Positions 15,376 to 25,274 of a stretch of DNA of 64,000 nt are shown here, piece by piece. The first letter of the stretch is position 1; every line of letters begins with the position of its first letter. The stretch is from Microbacterium sp. zg-Y818 (GTDB lineage: Bacteria; Actinomycetota; Actinomycetes; Actinomycetales; Microbacteriaceae): the NCBI RefSeq assembly GCF_030246905.1, contig NZ_CP126741.1:992001-1056000 (forward strand). Reading direction: 5' to 3'. The notes under the pieces were generated by a model. It made no database searches. It saw only the letters and a list, made by a program, of their open reading frames with translations, and was not told the origin of the DNA. Position numbers and translations under genes: made by a program.

Positions 15376-15942
15376 ATGGCAGCGCCGAAGACCGCGGAGG
15401 TACACCCTCTGCCCCTCCCGCTTCTCGTGCACATCGTCAACGAGTGGGGCGATGCTCCCCGGATCGAAGCGCACGAGGGCAACGAGCCGTATCCGACGGC
15501 CGAGAGCCTCCGTGCGCAAAGCCCGCAGTTCTGGGCGCATTTTCCGCCCTTCGATGAGCGCACCCTTGTGGAGACGGCGAACCTGGTCCATCCGATCTTC
15601 GCGGCGCCCTCGGGTAGCGAGTGTGCCGAACGGCTCAACGGACTCATCTCCGAGGCGCAGATGTCACCGGCGCTGTCCTCTGAGGCCTGGACGGTGCAAG
15701 AGGTCTGGCACACCGCTCGCCCCGATCGGGCGCTGCTGGCCGGCGCCACGCTGTCGTTGATCGACCACCTTCGCCACGAACCGGATGCCAGCAGGCTCGG
15801 TGTCTGCGAGGGCGACGCGTGTGCCGACGTGTACGTCGACCAGTCGCCGGCAGGACGCCGCCAGTATTGCTCGCTGACCTGCCAGAACCGAAACCGCACA
15901 CGCGCGTATCGGGCTCACCGTCGCGCGGCGGCGCAAAGCTGA
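15376..15942 (+). CDS. CGNR zinc-finger / ABATE-domain protein
   Basis: A 188-residue protein of the type annotated as stress-induced transcriptional regulators in Actinobacteria. The C-terminal CGNR zinc finger is clear: Cys144, Cys149, Cys165 and Cys169 in LGVCEGDACADVY and QYCSLTCQNRNRTRAYRAHR, the last part matching the basic CxNR-x-R signature. The N-terminal 130 residues form the helical ABATE-like part beginning PLPLPLLVHIVNEWGD. GGAGGGGGAG lies before ATG 15376. It could regulate the MFS gene just upstream or the divergent cluster downstream; neither is shown. Confidence 0.82.
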   Translation: MAAPKTAEVHPLPLPLLVHIVNEWGDAPRIEAHEGNEPYPTAESLRAQSPQFWAHFPPFDERTLVETANLVHPIFAAPSGSECAERLNGLISEAQMSPALSSEAWTVQEVWHTARPDRALLAGATLSLIDHLRHEPDASRLGVCEGDACADVYVDQSPAGRRQYCSLTCQNRNRTRAYRAHRRAAAQS

Positions 15943-15995
15943 GCGACGCCGCGCCGGCAGGCTGCGGGCGCAGGCCGCTCGTCGCTGATCGAGCG

Positions 15996-16856
15996 TCAGA
16001 ACCCGCCGCGCCAATCGCGGATGATCTCCACGACGTCGTCGAGGTTCGACTCGAGGAGGAAGTGTCCCGCGTCGAGCAGCTCGATGCGGGCGTTCGGCAC
16101 ATCGCGACGGAAGGCTTCGGCCCCTGCGGCATCGAAGATCTCGTCGTTGCGGCCCCACACGGCGAGCACGGGCACCTGCGTCTCGCGCAGCCACTCGTGG
16201 AGGCGGGGGTAGAGCTCGCGGTTGGTCGAGTAGTCGCCGAAGAGATGCAGCTGGGCTCGGTCCACCCCGGGCCGGTTCAGCAGGGCGATGTCGTGCTCCC
16301 AGGCATCCGGGTCGATCGTTGTGGGGTCCGGCACCCCGTGGGTGTACTGCCATTCCACCGCTGCGCGCTCGAGCGCCGGGCGGAGCGCCGCCTCGTTCGC
16401 GGCAGAGGGGTCCTCTCCGTACGCCCAGATGGGCGCCCAGAAGTCCTCGACGAAACCCTCCTCGTACGCGTTGCCGTTCTGTGAGATGACGGCCTCGACT
16501 GCGGCCGGGTCGCGCAGCCCCAGCCGCCAGGCGACCGGGGCACCGTAGTCCTGCACGTACACGGTGTATCGCGTGACGCCGACCTGCTCGAGGAACCGGG
16601 CGGTGACGTCGGCGAGCGCGTCGAAGGTGTACGGGAAATCGTCGACCGAGGGAGCCGAGGAGCGGCCGAATCCGATGTGATCGGGGGCGATGACGCGGTA
16701 CCGGTCGGCCAAGGCCGGGATCAGGTGACGGAACATGTGCGAACTCGTCGGGTAGCCGTGCAACAGCAGGATCACCGGGGCGCCGGAGGGCCCGGCTTCC
16801 CGGTAGAAGACGTCGAGCCCGCCGACGCGGACGGTGCGGTGGTGGACGGAAGGCAT
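15996..16856 (-). CDS. Alpha/beta hydrolase, haloalkane-dehalogenase/epoxide-hydrolase-like
   Basis: A 286-residue cytosolic hydrolase. LLHGYPTSSHMF supplies the oxyanion HGxP motif, VQDYGAP places an aspartate nucleophile at about residue 103 (as in dehalogenases and epoxide hydrolases rather than serine esterases), and LDAGHFLLES holds the catalytic histidine at about 265. AGGGGGAACC precedes ATG 16856, which fixes the start. It is the last gene of a minus-strand group with MarR and a flavin monooxygenase. Its 3' end is duplicated near 10.0 kb. The substrate is unknown. Confidence 0.83.
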   Translation of the reverse strand: MPSVHHRTVRVGGLDVFYREAGPSGAPVILLLHGYPTSSHMFRHLIPALADRYRVIAPDHIGFGRSSAPSVDDFPYTFDALADVTARFLEQVGVTRYTVYVQDYGAPVAWRLGLRDPAAVEAVISQNGNAYEEGFVEDFWAPIWAYGEDPSAANEAALRPALERAAVEWQYTHGVPDPTTIDPDAWEHDIALLNRPGVDRAQLHLFGDYSTNRELYPRLHEWLRETQVPVLAVWGRNDEIFDAAGAEAFRRDVPNARIELLDAGHFLLESNLDDVVEIIRDWRGGF

Positions 16857-16965
16857 GGTTCCCCCTGGGGATCGGTGCGGATTCAGAGTCGGGCGAATGG
16901 TGCAGCCGCTGAGGGAAGTCAAAGCCCTGTTCCTGCAACCGGGTCAAGCGGCGGGCTGCCGTCGG

Positions 16966-18078
16966 TCAACCCCGGACGACGGCCGGCTGCGGGCGGCCGG
17001 TCAGAGCGCGCACGGCGTCGCGCCCCGCTCGGTTCGCTCCGACGGTGGATTGTGAAGGGCCGAAGCCGATGAGATGCACACGGGGTTCGGCGGCGACCTG
17101 CGTGCCTCGCATCTCGATGCCGCCCCGGGCGTTGCGCAGCCCCAGCGGGTCGAGGTGAGCGAGGGCGGGGCGGAATCCTGTTGCCCAGAGGATCGCGTCG
17201 ACGGGGGTGAGGGTGCCGTCTGCCTCTCGCACGCCTGCCGGTTCGATCCGCGTGAACATCGGCCGTCGCAGGAGGACACCGCGTCGCTTCGCGGCGAGCG
17301 CGTAGGGGGTCCACAAGAGACCCGTGTAGGAGACGACGCTGCCGGTGAGGTTTCCTGCTTCGATGTCTGCCGTGACTTTGGAGATGACCTCACGCCCCTC
17401 TACCTCGGGCGTGAAGCCGCCGTCGCGGAAGATCGGTTCCCGGCGCGTGTACCAGACCACCTCCGCCACCCGCGAGATCTCTTCGAGCTGCTGGACGGCC
17501 GAGATCCCCCCTCCGACGATCGCGACCCGCTCGCCCGCGAAGTCGCGCAGCGTCGTGTAGTCGCGGGTATGGAGTTGGCGTCCCCCGAAACTCTCCTGCC
17601 CGGGATAGGAGGGGAGCGTCGGGTTGGTCCAGGTGCCCGTCGCGTTGATGATCGCGCGGGTGCTCCACGTCCCGGCGCTGGAATGGACAAGGAGTCGACC
17701 GTCGGGGTCGTCATCGGCGCGTGTGACCGAAGCCACGGTGACGGGCCGGAGGATCGGCAGCTGCGCGTGCTGCTCGAACGCGGAGAAGTACGCGGGCACG
17801 GCGTCGCGTGCCGGTGCAGCCGGGTCGGGAGGCGCCTGCCGAAACCCCGGCAGGTCGAAGATGCCGTTGACGGTGGCCATCGTCAGGGATTCCCACCGGT
17901 GCAGCCACGCGCCACCCGGCTGCTCTTCGGCATCGAGCATCACGAAGGTGTGTTCCGCGTCGGGGTCGGTGAGCGCGCTGGTGAACCCGCGCCGACTCAG
18001 ATGGAAGCCGGCCGACAATCCCGCCTGTCCGCCACCGATCACGACCACGTCGGTTCGGCGGACTGATTCTTCTCCCAC
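16966..18078 (-). CDS. FAD-dependent monooxygenase / NAD(P)-disulfide-oxidoreductase-like
   Basis: A 370-residue flavoprotein. The FAD motif VVVIGGGQAGLSAGFHLSRR is at residues 11-30, followed by an EEQPGGAWLHRWESL block, and a second Rossmann motif VAIVGGGISAVQQL for NAD(P)H lies mid-protein. A final ATGFRPALAHLDPL motif is typical of flavin monooxygenases acting on small organic molecules. It follows the MarR gene by 30 bases in the same direction, so it is probably the main target of that regulator. The combination with a dehalogenase-like hydrolase suggests breakdown of a xenobiotic, which is inference. Confidence 0.83.
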   Translation of the reverse strand: MGEESVRRTDVVVIGGGQAGLSAGFHLSRRGFTSALTDPDAEHTFVMLDAEEQPGGAWLHRWESLTMATVNGIFDLPGFRQAPPDPAAPARDAVPAYFSAFEQHAQLPILRPVTVASVTRADDDPDGRLLVHSSAGTWSTRAIINATGTWTNPTLPSYPGQESFGGRQLHTRDYTTLRDFAGERVAIVGGGISAVQQLEEISRVAEVVWYTRREPIFRDGGFTPEVEGREVISKVTADIEAGNLTGSVVSYTGLLWTPYALAAKRRGVLLRRPMFTRIEPAGVREADGTLTPVDAILWATGFRPALAHLDPLGLRNARGGIEMRGTQVAAEPRVHLIGFGPSQSTVGANRAGRDAVRALTGRPQPAVVRG

Positions 18079-18108
18079 TGCTGCGTCCTTCTGTCGAGGA
18101 GGATTCCC

Positions 18109-18612
18109 CTATCGAGATGCTCGAACGCTTTGCGCCGGCGGGTCAGGGGTGGGGTCGAGGTGCTTGCGCAGCGCTGCGGCGGCCTCGCCCAGGTGGGCGA
18201 GCTGCTGCGGGGTGAACGCGTCGACGAAGAGCTCTTTGATCGCGCGCAGGTGGGGAAGCGTGCTGGCACGGAAAGCGCGGGCGCCCTCATCGGTGAGGCA
18301 CACGCGCGACCCGCGGGCGTCTTCCGCGCAGGGTTCGCGGCGCACCAGGCGTCGGTTCTCCATTCGCCCCAGATGTCCGGAGAGTCGGCTGCGCTCCCAC
18401 TCGATCTGGGCGGCGAGTTCCGAGGAACGCAACGCGTTCCCGTCGGCCTCACTCAGCGCGAGGAGCACTTTGTAGTCACTGCTGGACAGTTGCGAGTCCT
18501 GCTGCAGCCGCGTGTCGATCCGAGCGCGCACGATCTCGAAGGTCTCGATGTGCGCCCGCCAGATCGCGAGCTCTTCGCTCGTCGGCAGGTCGTGACGTGT
18601 CGATGTGCCCAT
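18109..18612 (-). CDS. MarR-family transcriptional regulator
   Basis: A 167-residue winged-helix regulator. The MarR core is visible: LSSSDYKVLLALSEADGNAL then RSSELAAQIEWERSRLSGHL, with the wing DARGSRVCLTDEGARAF. GAGGAG lies five bases before ATG 18612. It is divergent from an LLM oxidoreductase gene, and the intergenic region holds a long near-perfect inverted repeat that overlaps both promoters. Negative control of both operons, lifted by a phenolic or oxidised ligand as in other MarR proteins, is the probable mode. Confidence 0.88.
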   Translation of the reverse strand: MGTSTRHDLPTSEELAIWRAHIETFEIVRARIDTRLQQDSQLSSSDYKVLLALSEADGNALRSSELAAQIEWERSRLSGHLGRMENRRLVRREPCAEDARGSRVCLTDEGARAFRASTLPHLRAIKELFVDAFTPQQLAHLGEAAAALRKHLDPTPDPPAQSVRASR

Positions 18613-18625
18613 CACCGCTCCTCAG

Positions 18626-18671
18626 TAGTTGACATGTGAACAATACGGCGCGATGATTCACGTGTCAACTA
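18626..18671. promoter_or_regulatory. Symmetric MarR operator embedded in divergent promoters
   Basis: TAGTTGACATGTGAA (18626-18640) and TTCACGTGTCAACTA (18657-18671) are inverted repeats with one mismatch over 15 bases and a 16-base spacer. Each arm is itself quasi-palindromic (TTGACATGTGAA). Each also contains TTGACA: on the plus strand at 18629-18634, 17 bases before GATGAT; on the minus strand at 18668-18663, 17 bases before TATTGT. A regulator on the arms would block both -35 boxes. Confidence 0.75.
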
Positions 18672-18688
18672 AACGCGGAAGGCGCACG

Positions 18689-19759
18689 ATGGATGCTTCA
18701 CAGATCGAGTTCGGAATCGACAGCTTCGGCGACTTGCCCCGTGATGACCGGGGGCAGGTCGTCTCGCAGGCGCAGGCGATCCGTGCTGCGGTGGCCGAGG
18801 CTGTGCTTGCAGACGAGATCGGCATCGACGTGGTGGCGCTGGGGGAGCACCACCGGCCGGAGTTCGCCATCTCCAGTCCCGAGACGGTGCTCGCCGGCAT
18901 CGCCACGGTGACAAAACGCATCCGGCTCGCCTCGGGCGTGACGGTACTGTCCTCGGACGACCCGGTGCGTGTCTTCCAACGCTTCGCGACCGTCGACGCG
19001 CTCTCACACGGCCGGGCCGAGGTGATCCTCGGACGGGGCTCGTTCACCGAGTCGTTTCCGCTGTTCGGATACGACCTCAAGGACTACGAGGTGCTGTTCG
19101 AGGAGAAGATCGACTTGTTCCACCGGCTCCTGGACGAGAAGCCGGTCACCTGGGAGGGGACGACCCGTGCCGCGCTCCACGAGGCGGACGTGTATCCGAA
19201 GACCGAGTCGGGGCGACTCAACACGTGGGTGGGAGTCGGAGGATCGCCGCAGTCGGTGATCCGCACGGCCCACTACGGCTTCCGGCTCATGCTGGCCATC
19301 ATCGGCGGGGCGCCGGACCGTTTCGCCCCCTACGTAGATCTGTATCGGCGGGCGAGCGAGCAGCAGGGCACCATCGCCCAGCCGGTCGGGATGCATTCGC
19401 CCGGGTTCGTCGCGGCGACCGACGCCGAAGCCAAGGCGCTCTTCTACCCCGGCTACAAGGTGATCCGTGACCGCATCGGCGCGCTGCGCGGCTGGCCGCC
19501 TCTGCGGCGCGAGGAGTTCGAGTCCGAGGTCGCGCACGGCTCGCTCTACGTCGGCTCGGTCGAGACGGTCGCGAGAAAGATCGCCCACGCAGTCGGAGTG
19601 CTGGATGCCGGCCGATTCGACATGATCTACTCGACTGCCGGCACCGTGTCAGCCAGTGCACGGCTCCGCTCGGTGGAGCTCTACGGCACCCAGGTCATAC
19701 CGCGGGTCCGCGAACTCGTGGCCGAACAGTCCGACGTCAGGGTGGGGGCGTCACGATGA
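18689..19759 (+). CDS. LLM-class flavin-dependent oxidoreductase
   Basis: A 356-residue TIM-barrel protein of the bacterial luciferase-like group. The N-terminal block [14 protein letters not shown] is followed by [20 protein letters not shown], the usual EHH motif, then [20 protein letters not shown] and [20 protein letters not shown]. Members use FMN or F420. The GGAAGGCGC before ATG 18689 fixes the start. The stop overlaps the ATG of an F420-reductase-like gene, which hints at F420 as the cofactor. Divergence from MarR and the shared operator suggest induction by a small toxic molecule. Confidence 0.85.
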   Translation: MDASQIEFGIDSFGDLPRDDRGQVVSQAQAIRAAVAEAVLADEIGIDVVALGEHHRPEFAISSPETVLAGIATVTKRIRLASGVTVLSSDDPVRVFQRFATVDALSHGRAEVILGRGSFTESFPLFGYDLKDYEVLFEEKIDLFHRLLDEKPVTWEGTTRAALHEADVYPKTESGRLNTWVGVGGSPQSVIRTAHYGFRLMLAIIGGAPDRFAPYVDLYRRASEQQGTIAQPVGMHSPGFVAATDAEAKALFYPGYKVIRDRIGALRGWPPLRREEFESEVAHGSLYVGSVETVARKIAHAVGVLDAGRFDMIYSTAGTVSASARLRSVELYGTQVIPRVRELVAEQSDVRVGASR

Positions 19760-20418
19760 CGGGGCCCGTACACACCGTCGGCATCCTGGGCGCCGGAAAG
19801 GTCGGCACCGTCCTGGCGCGTCTGGCGGACGCCGCGGGCATGCGCGTGCTGATCGCAGGTTCGGGCGACCCCGCGAGAATCGCATTGATCACGGAGGTCC
19901 TCACGCCGGGCGCGACCGCCGCCTCGCCGGCCGAGGCTGCACGCTCGGCGGACCTGGTGATCCTCGCGCTCCCGCTCGGGAGACACCTGAACCTCCCGGT
20001 GGCTGAGCTGGCGGGCAAGCTGGTCGTCGACGCGATGAACCACTGGTGGGAGACCGACGGTCCGCGCGACAGCATCGTCCCGCCCGGAACCTCCTCGAGC
20101 GAAGCCGTGCAGCAGGCGCTGCCGGGGGCACGGGTCGTCAAAGCGCTCAACCACATGGGCTACCACGACCTCGAGGACGAGGCTCGCCCCGCGGGCCGCC
20201 TCGGGCGCAAGTCGATCGCGCTCGCCGGCGATTCGCCCGCAGACCTGGCCGTCGCGGCGGAGCTGATCGACGCGCTCGGATTCGACCCGCTCCCGATCGG
20301 CGACCTTGCAGCGGGCAGTCGGCTCGAACCCGGGATGCCGGCCTTCGGCGCGAACGTCCCCATCGACCGGCTCCGCGAGCTCACCGGCATCCCGGCTCCG
20401 GTCATGCTGTCGGAGTGA
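19756..20418 (+). CDS. NADPH-dependent F420 reductase-like protein
   Basis: A 220-residue Rossmann protein. [20 protein letters not shown] at residues 8-27 binds NADP, followed by [11 protein letters not shown] and a C-terminal part with [16 protein letters not shown] and [12 protein letters not shown], as in the F420_oxidored family (Fno-like). Expected activity is hydride transfer between NADPH and coenzyme F420, but many relatives act on other substrates. It is coupled to the LLM gene by a four-base overlap, so the pair probably works together. Confidence 0.78.
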   Translation: MTGPVHTVGILGAGKVGTVLARLADAAGMRVLIAGSGDPARIALITEVLTPGATAASPAEAARSADLVILALPLGRHLNLPVAELAGKLVVDAMNHWWETDGPRDSIVPPGTSSSEAVQQALPGARVVKALNHMGYHDLEDEARPAGRLGRKSIALAGDSPADLAVAAELIDALGFDPLPIGDLAAGSRLEPGMPAFGANVPIDRLRELTGIPAPVMLSE

Positions 20419-20510
20419 CGGGGAGTTCACCGTCGCGGGTGTGACGACTGGCTCCTCGTGGTCGGCGAGCACCAGACGGTTCGCTGGGGGCCATCCGGCC
20501 GCCAGGCTGC

Positions 20511-20532
20511 GTTCACCCGGCGTTCAAGGTAC
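20511..20532 (+). promoter_or_regulatory. PHO box (PhoP binding repeats) upstream of pstS
   Basis: Two directly repeated 11-base units, GTTCACCCGGC (20511-20521) and GTTCAAGGTAC (20522-20532), match the actinobacterial PhoP direct-repeat pattern. They lie about 80-100 bases before pstS, where PhoP would activate the operon under phosphate limitation. Confidence 0.75.
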
Positions 20533-20547
20533 GGGACTTCGCTGGCA

Positions 20548-20573
20548 GTCAGATAGAGAACCGACTATCTGAC
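20548..20573. repeat. Inverted repeat downstream of the PHO box
   Basis: GTCAGATAG (20548-20556) and CTATCTGAC (20565-20573) are perfect 9-base arms with an 8-base spacer. The arms overlap the expected -10/start region of pstS, so the repeat may be a second operator or form a leader hairpin. Confidence 0.5.
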
Positions 20574-20630
20574 CCGCCCCGCACCGGGCGGGCCTGGAGC
20601 CCTTCGCTGGGCATGAAGGAAAGCGCACCC

Positions 20631-21587
20631 GTGACCAAGACCACAGCCAAATTCGCTGCCGTTGCCACGCTCACCGCCGTCGCTCTCGCATTGAGCGCGT
20701 GCGGCGGCCAGCCCGCCGCCGGCGATTCCGCCGATAGCGGTGACGCCGGCTCCGGCGGCTCGGTGACAACCGACGGTTCCTCGACCGTCGCCCCGCTCAC
20801 CGAGGCGGCCGCGGACCTGTTCCGGGAGCAGGATGCCTCGGTGAACGTCTCCGTCGCCACCTCCGGCACCGGGGGCGGCTTCAAGGCGTTCTGCGCCGAC
20901 GAGACCGACATCTCCAACGCATCCCGCCCCATCAAGGACGAGGAAGCCGCCGAGTGCGAAGCGAACGGTGTCGAGTTCACCGAGATCATCGCCGCGAACG
21001 ACGGGCTGTCGGTGATCATCAACCCGGAGAACGACTGGGCCACCGACCTCACCCTCGAGCAGCTCGCGAAGATCTGGGCGCCCGCATCCGAGGGCACCGT
21101 CACCAGCTGGGCCGACGTCGACCCCAGCTTCCCCGACGTGCCGCTCGTGCTCTTCGGTGCCGGCACCGACTCGGGCACCTTCGACTACTTCACCGAAGAG
21201 GTCAACGGTGAGACGGGCGCGATCCGCACCGACTACAGCCCCTCGGAGGACGACAACATCACCATCCAGGGCGTCGCCGGCGATGAGGGGGCGATCGGCT
21301 TCCTCGGTCTCAGCTACGTCGAAGAGAACGAGGGCACCATCGTCGCCGCCTCCATCGACGGCGTCTACCCGAGTACCGAAACGGTGCAGGACGGCACGTA
21401 CACGCCGCTCGGGCGCCCGCTCTTCATCTACGTGAAGAACGCCGCGTACGCGGACAAGCCCCAGGTGAAGGAGTTCGTCGACTTCTACGTCGCCAACTCC
21501 GATGAGATCGCGGAGCTTGCGCTATTCGTCCCGCTGACGCAGGAGCAGATCACCGTCGCCCAGGAAGAACTCGCCTCACTCGGCTGA
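20631..21587 (+). CDS. pstS: Phosphate ABC transporter substrate-binding lipoprotein
   Basis: A lipoprotein of 318 residues that captures phosphate outside the cell and delivers it to PstC-PstA. The signal TKTTAKFAAVATLTAVALAL is followed by the lipobox LSAC (Cys24), a Gly/Ser/Asp-rich tether and the phosphate-binding start TDGSSTVAPLTEAAADLF. The FGAGTDSGTFDYF block carries further phosphate ligands. GTG 20631 is chosen because AAGGAAAG lies at normal distance; ATG 20613 is the alternative. It is the first gene of pstSCAB, preceded by a PHO box. Confidence 0.93.
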   Translation: MTKTTAKFAAVATLTAVALALSACGGQPAAGDSADSGDAGSGGSVTTDGSSTVAPLTEAAADLFREQDASVNVSVATSGTGGGFKAFCADETDISNASRPIKDEEAAECEANGVEFTEIIAANDGLSVIINPENDWATDLTLEQLAKIWAPASEGTVTSWADVDPSFPDVPLVLFGAGTDSGTFDYFTEEVNGETGAIRTDYSPSEDDNITIQGVAGDEGAIGFLGLSYVEENEGTIVAASIDGVYPSTETVQDGTYTPLGRPLFIYVKNAAYADKPQVKEFVDFYVANSDEIAELALFVPLTQEQITVAQEELASLG

Positions 21588-21612
21588 GTGAGACCCTCCG
21601 TCGAGGAATCTC

Positions 21613-22569
21613 ATGACCGCCGTCATCGAGAAGGCCGCGGGTCCGGAGCTTGCTCCGGGCCCCCGGCCGGGTACCCAGTTCGCCGGCCGTCGGCGGCCGG
21701 GCGAGACCCTCATCAGGATGGTTCTGCGCCTTGCCGCGCTGCTGACGATGGTCACCACCGCCGGCATCCTCATCGCGCTGCTGATTCCGTCGCTGTCCTT
21801 CTTCGCCGAGGTCCCGGTGTGGGAGTTCCTGTTCGGCACCCGCTGGGCACCGCGGTTCGCCGACGCTTCGTTCGGGGCGATCCCGCTGATCACCGCCACG
21901 CTGTGGACCACGGCGATCGCCCTGCTGGTCGCCGTCCCGTTCGGGTTGGGTGCGGCGATCATGCTGGCCGAGTACGCGAAACCGCGCACCCGCAGCATCC
22001 TCAAGCCCGTACTGGAGGTTCTCGCCGGTGTTCCCACGGTCGTCTACGGGTTCTTCGCTCTGCAGTTCGTGCAGGCGACCGTGCTGCGCGAATGGCTGCA
22101 GCTGCCCACCGGCGCGTTCAGCGTGCTGGCGGCCGGATTGGTGATGGGCGTCATGATCATCCCCACCATCGCCTCCATCTCCGAAGACGCGATGTCGGCC
22201 GTGCCGAGCGCTCTGCGACAGGGAAGTGCCGCCCTGGGAGCTAACCGCATGCAGACCACCCTGCGGGTCGTGTTCCCCGCCGCCTTGTCGGGCATCGTCG
22301 CCGCCGTCGTGCTCGGGGTCTCGCGCGCGGTGGGCGAGACGATGATCGTCGCGATCGCCGCCGGCAGTCAAGCCCGCATCGTCACCAACCCGCTGGAGCA
22401 GGGGCAGACGATGACGGGATTCATCGCCAACGCCGCCCTCGGGGACTCCCGCGTGGGGAGTCTCGAATACAACACCCTCTTCGCCGTCGGACTGCTGCTG
22501 TTTCTCATCACGCTGCTGATGAACCTGATCAGCATCCGGTTCGTGCGCCGCTTCAGGGAGGCCTACTGA
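21613..22569 (+). CDS. pstC: Phosphate ABC transporter permease PstC
   Basis: A 318-residue inner-membrane permease with six helices after a 30-residue cytoplasmic start. It shows the conserved periplasmic loop [28 protein letters not shown], and the EAA-like coupling motif [20 protein letters not shown] that docks onto PstB. It begins 25 bases after pstS and its stop overlaps pstA by one base, so it is co-transcribed and coupled. Confidence 0.94.
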   Translation: MTAVIEKAAGPELAPGPRPGTQFAGRRRPGETLIRMVLRLAALLTMVTTAGILIALLIPSLSFFAEVPVWEFLFGTRWAPRFADASFGAIPLITATLWTTAIALLVAVPFGLGAAIMLAEYAKPRTRSILKPVLEVLAGVPTVVYGFFALQFVQATVLREWLQLPTGAFSVLAAGLVMGVMIIPTIASISEDAMSAVPSALRQGSAALGANRMQTTLRVVFPAALSGIVAAVVLGVSRAVGETMIVAIAAGSQARIVTNPLEQGQTMTGFIANAALGDSRVGSLEYNTLFAVGLLLFLITLLMNLISIRFVRRFREAY

Positions 22570-23483
22570 TGACCACCACCCGTCACGCCCGGCCGGCGAC
22601 GGTGCGGGTCTCCGCTCCGCTGGGGACAGGGACCCACGGGGACCGCAAACCCGGTCCGCTGCTCTTCCTGCTGCTGTTGTGGCTGTCGCTCCTCGTCGCG
22701 TTCGGGGTGCTGGCGACCCTGCTGATCACGATCCTGATGGACGGCTGGGGCAAGCTCTCCCTTCAGCTGTTCACCAACTACCCCTCGGCGACACCCGAGA
22801 CCGCGGGCGCGCGGCCGGCCGTCCTCGGCTCGGCGTGGGTGATCGCCGCCACCGCCGTCTTCACGCTCCCGCTCGGCATCGCCGCGGCGATCCACCTGGA
22901 GGAGTTCGCCGACAAGAAGCGCTGGTTCAACCGGCTCATCGAGTTGAACGTGCAGAACCTCGCCGCCGTGCCGGCGATCATCTACGGCCTGCTCGCGCTC
23001 GGATTCCTCAGCCTGCTGCAGGTGCAGAACAAGAACGTCGTCATCGGTGGGGCGCTCGCGCTGTCGCTGTTGATCCTTCCCGTCGTCATCATCGCCACAC
23101 GGGAAGGGCTTCGTGCCGTTCCGCGGGAGATCCGCGATGCATCGCTCGCGCTGGGCGCCACCCCGTGGCAGACGGTGTGGCGTCAGGTGCTGCCCGCGTC
23201 TGTGCCGAGCATCGCGACCGGGTCGATCCTCGCGCTGTCGCGTGCCTTGGGAGAGGCGGCTCCGCTGCTGGTCCTCGGCGCCCTGGTCTACATCACCTTC
23301 GACCCGAACGGGCTGATGAGCGGTTACACGACCCTCCCCATCCAGATCTTCAACTGGACCGGCCGTCCCCAAGAGGGGTTCCACGAGTTGGCGGCCGCGA
23401 CCAGCGTGCTGTTGCTGGCTGTGCTGCTGCTCATGAACGCGCTGGCCATCTTCATCCGCAACAAGTATCAGAAACGGTGGTAG
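22569..23483 (+). CDS. pstA: Phosphate ABC transporter permease PstA
   Basis: A 304-residue partner permease with about six helices. Diagnostic stretches are [20 protein letters not shown] and the coupling loop [23 protein letters not shown] 22569 shares its first base with the pstC stop. With PstC it forms the transmembrane channel of the phosphate importer. Confidence 0.93.
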   Translation: MTTTRHARPATVRVSAPLGTGTHGDRKPGPLLFLLLLWLSLLVAFGVLATLLITILMDGWGKLSLQLFTNYPSATPETAGARPAVLGSAWVIAATAVFTLPLGIAAAIHLEEFADKKRWFNRLIELNVQNLAAVPAIIYGLLALGFLSLLQVQNKNVVIGGALALSLLILPVVIIATREGLRAVPREIRDASLALGATPWQTVWRQVLPASVPSIATGSILALSRALGEAAPLLVLGALVYITFDPNGLMSGYTTLPIQIFNWTGRPQEGFHELAAATSVLLLAVLLLMNALAIFIRNKYQKRW

Positions 23484-23485
23484 CC

Positions 23486-24352
<867 letters not shown>

Positions 24353-24462
24353 CGTCACCGGCACCACCGGTCGAAGGTTCCGAGCCGACGCAGCGATCTC
24401 TCGAACCCCCCGAGTAGGCGCCGCGACCGGCATCTGCTTGGGTGGGCTTCGGGAGGTGTCGG

Positions 24463-25239
24463 ATGGACTGGGGTGCGGTCGTCGTGCTGGCCCTCGCGGG
24501 AACGGCGGCCGGTGCGATCAACGCGATCGCCGGCGGCGGTTCGCTCGTCACCTTCCCCGCCCTCCTCGCCCTCGGCTATCCGCCCGTGATCGCCAACGTG
24601 ACGAACACGGTGGCCGCCCTGCCCGGCTATGTCGGCGGAGCATGGGGATACCGCCGTGAGCTCGCCGGCCAGCGGCGGCGCATCATCGTGCTGAGCATCG
24701 TCACGGTAATCGGCGCGCTCGTCGGCTCGACGCTGCTCCTCGCGGGTGACGAGAGCACGTTCACCGCGGTGGTGCCCTGGCTCGTGCTCGCCTCGACGCT
24801 GCTCCTCGCCGCGCAGCCGTATCTGAGCGCGCTGGTCGCCCGTCGCACCGAGGCTGCCGCGGCATCCACCCCTCGCGCCGAGCCACTGCGCTGGGCGGGC
24901 GTCGGTCAGCTCGGTGTCGCGGTGTACGGCGGCTACTTCAACGCCGGCCTCGGCATCATGATGCTGGGGGTGCTCGGGGTGGCGCTGCGCGAATCGCTGC
25001 AGCGGCTCAACGCGCTCAAGAGCGTGCTGTCGGTCGTCGCGAGCGCGGTGTCGCTGGTGTTCTTCGCGGTCTTCGCCGAGGTGTCGTGGCCGGCGGCTGG
25101 CATCATGGCGGTGTCGGGCCTGCTGGGCGGCTGGCTGGGTGCCGCGGTCGGTCGCAGGCTGCCCGTTCCGGTGCTGCGCTGGTCGGTCGTCGTCTTCGGG
25201 CTAGCGGTCTTCGTGGCGCTGCTGGTGGATGCCGGCTGA
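24463..25239 (+). CDS. TauE/SafE-family membrane permease
   Basis: A 258-residue protein with about eight helices in two similar halves. The TauE/SafE hallmark AGAINAIAGGGSLVTFPALL lies at residues 15-34 and its counterpart GGYFNAGLGIMML in the second half. Family members export sulfite, sulfoacetate or similar organosulfur anions; the substrate here is not known. GGGAGGTG before ATG 24463 supports the start. It is not obviously part of the pst operon, which ends 110 bases upstream. Confidence 0.85.
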   Translation: MDWGAVVVLALAGTAAGAINAIAGGGSLVTFPALLALGYPPVIANVTNTVAALPGYVGGAWGYRRELAGQRRRIIVLSIVTVIGALVGSTLLLAGDESTFTAVVPWLVLASTLLLAAQPYLSALVARRTEAAAASTPRAEPLRWAGVGQLGVAVYGGYFNAGLGIMMLGVLGVALRESLQRLNALKSVLSVVASAVSLVFFAVFAEVSWPAAGIMAVSGLLGGWLGAAVGRRLPVPVLRWSVVVFGLAVFVALLVDAG

Positions 25240-25274
25240 GTGGCGTACAAGTGCCGGGGCTGCGCCCGTTCGTC

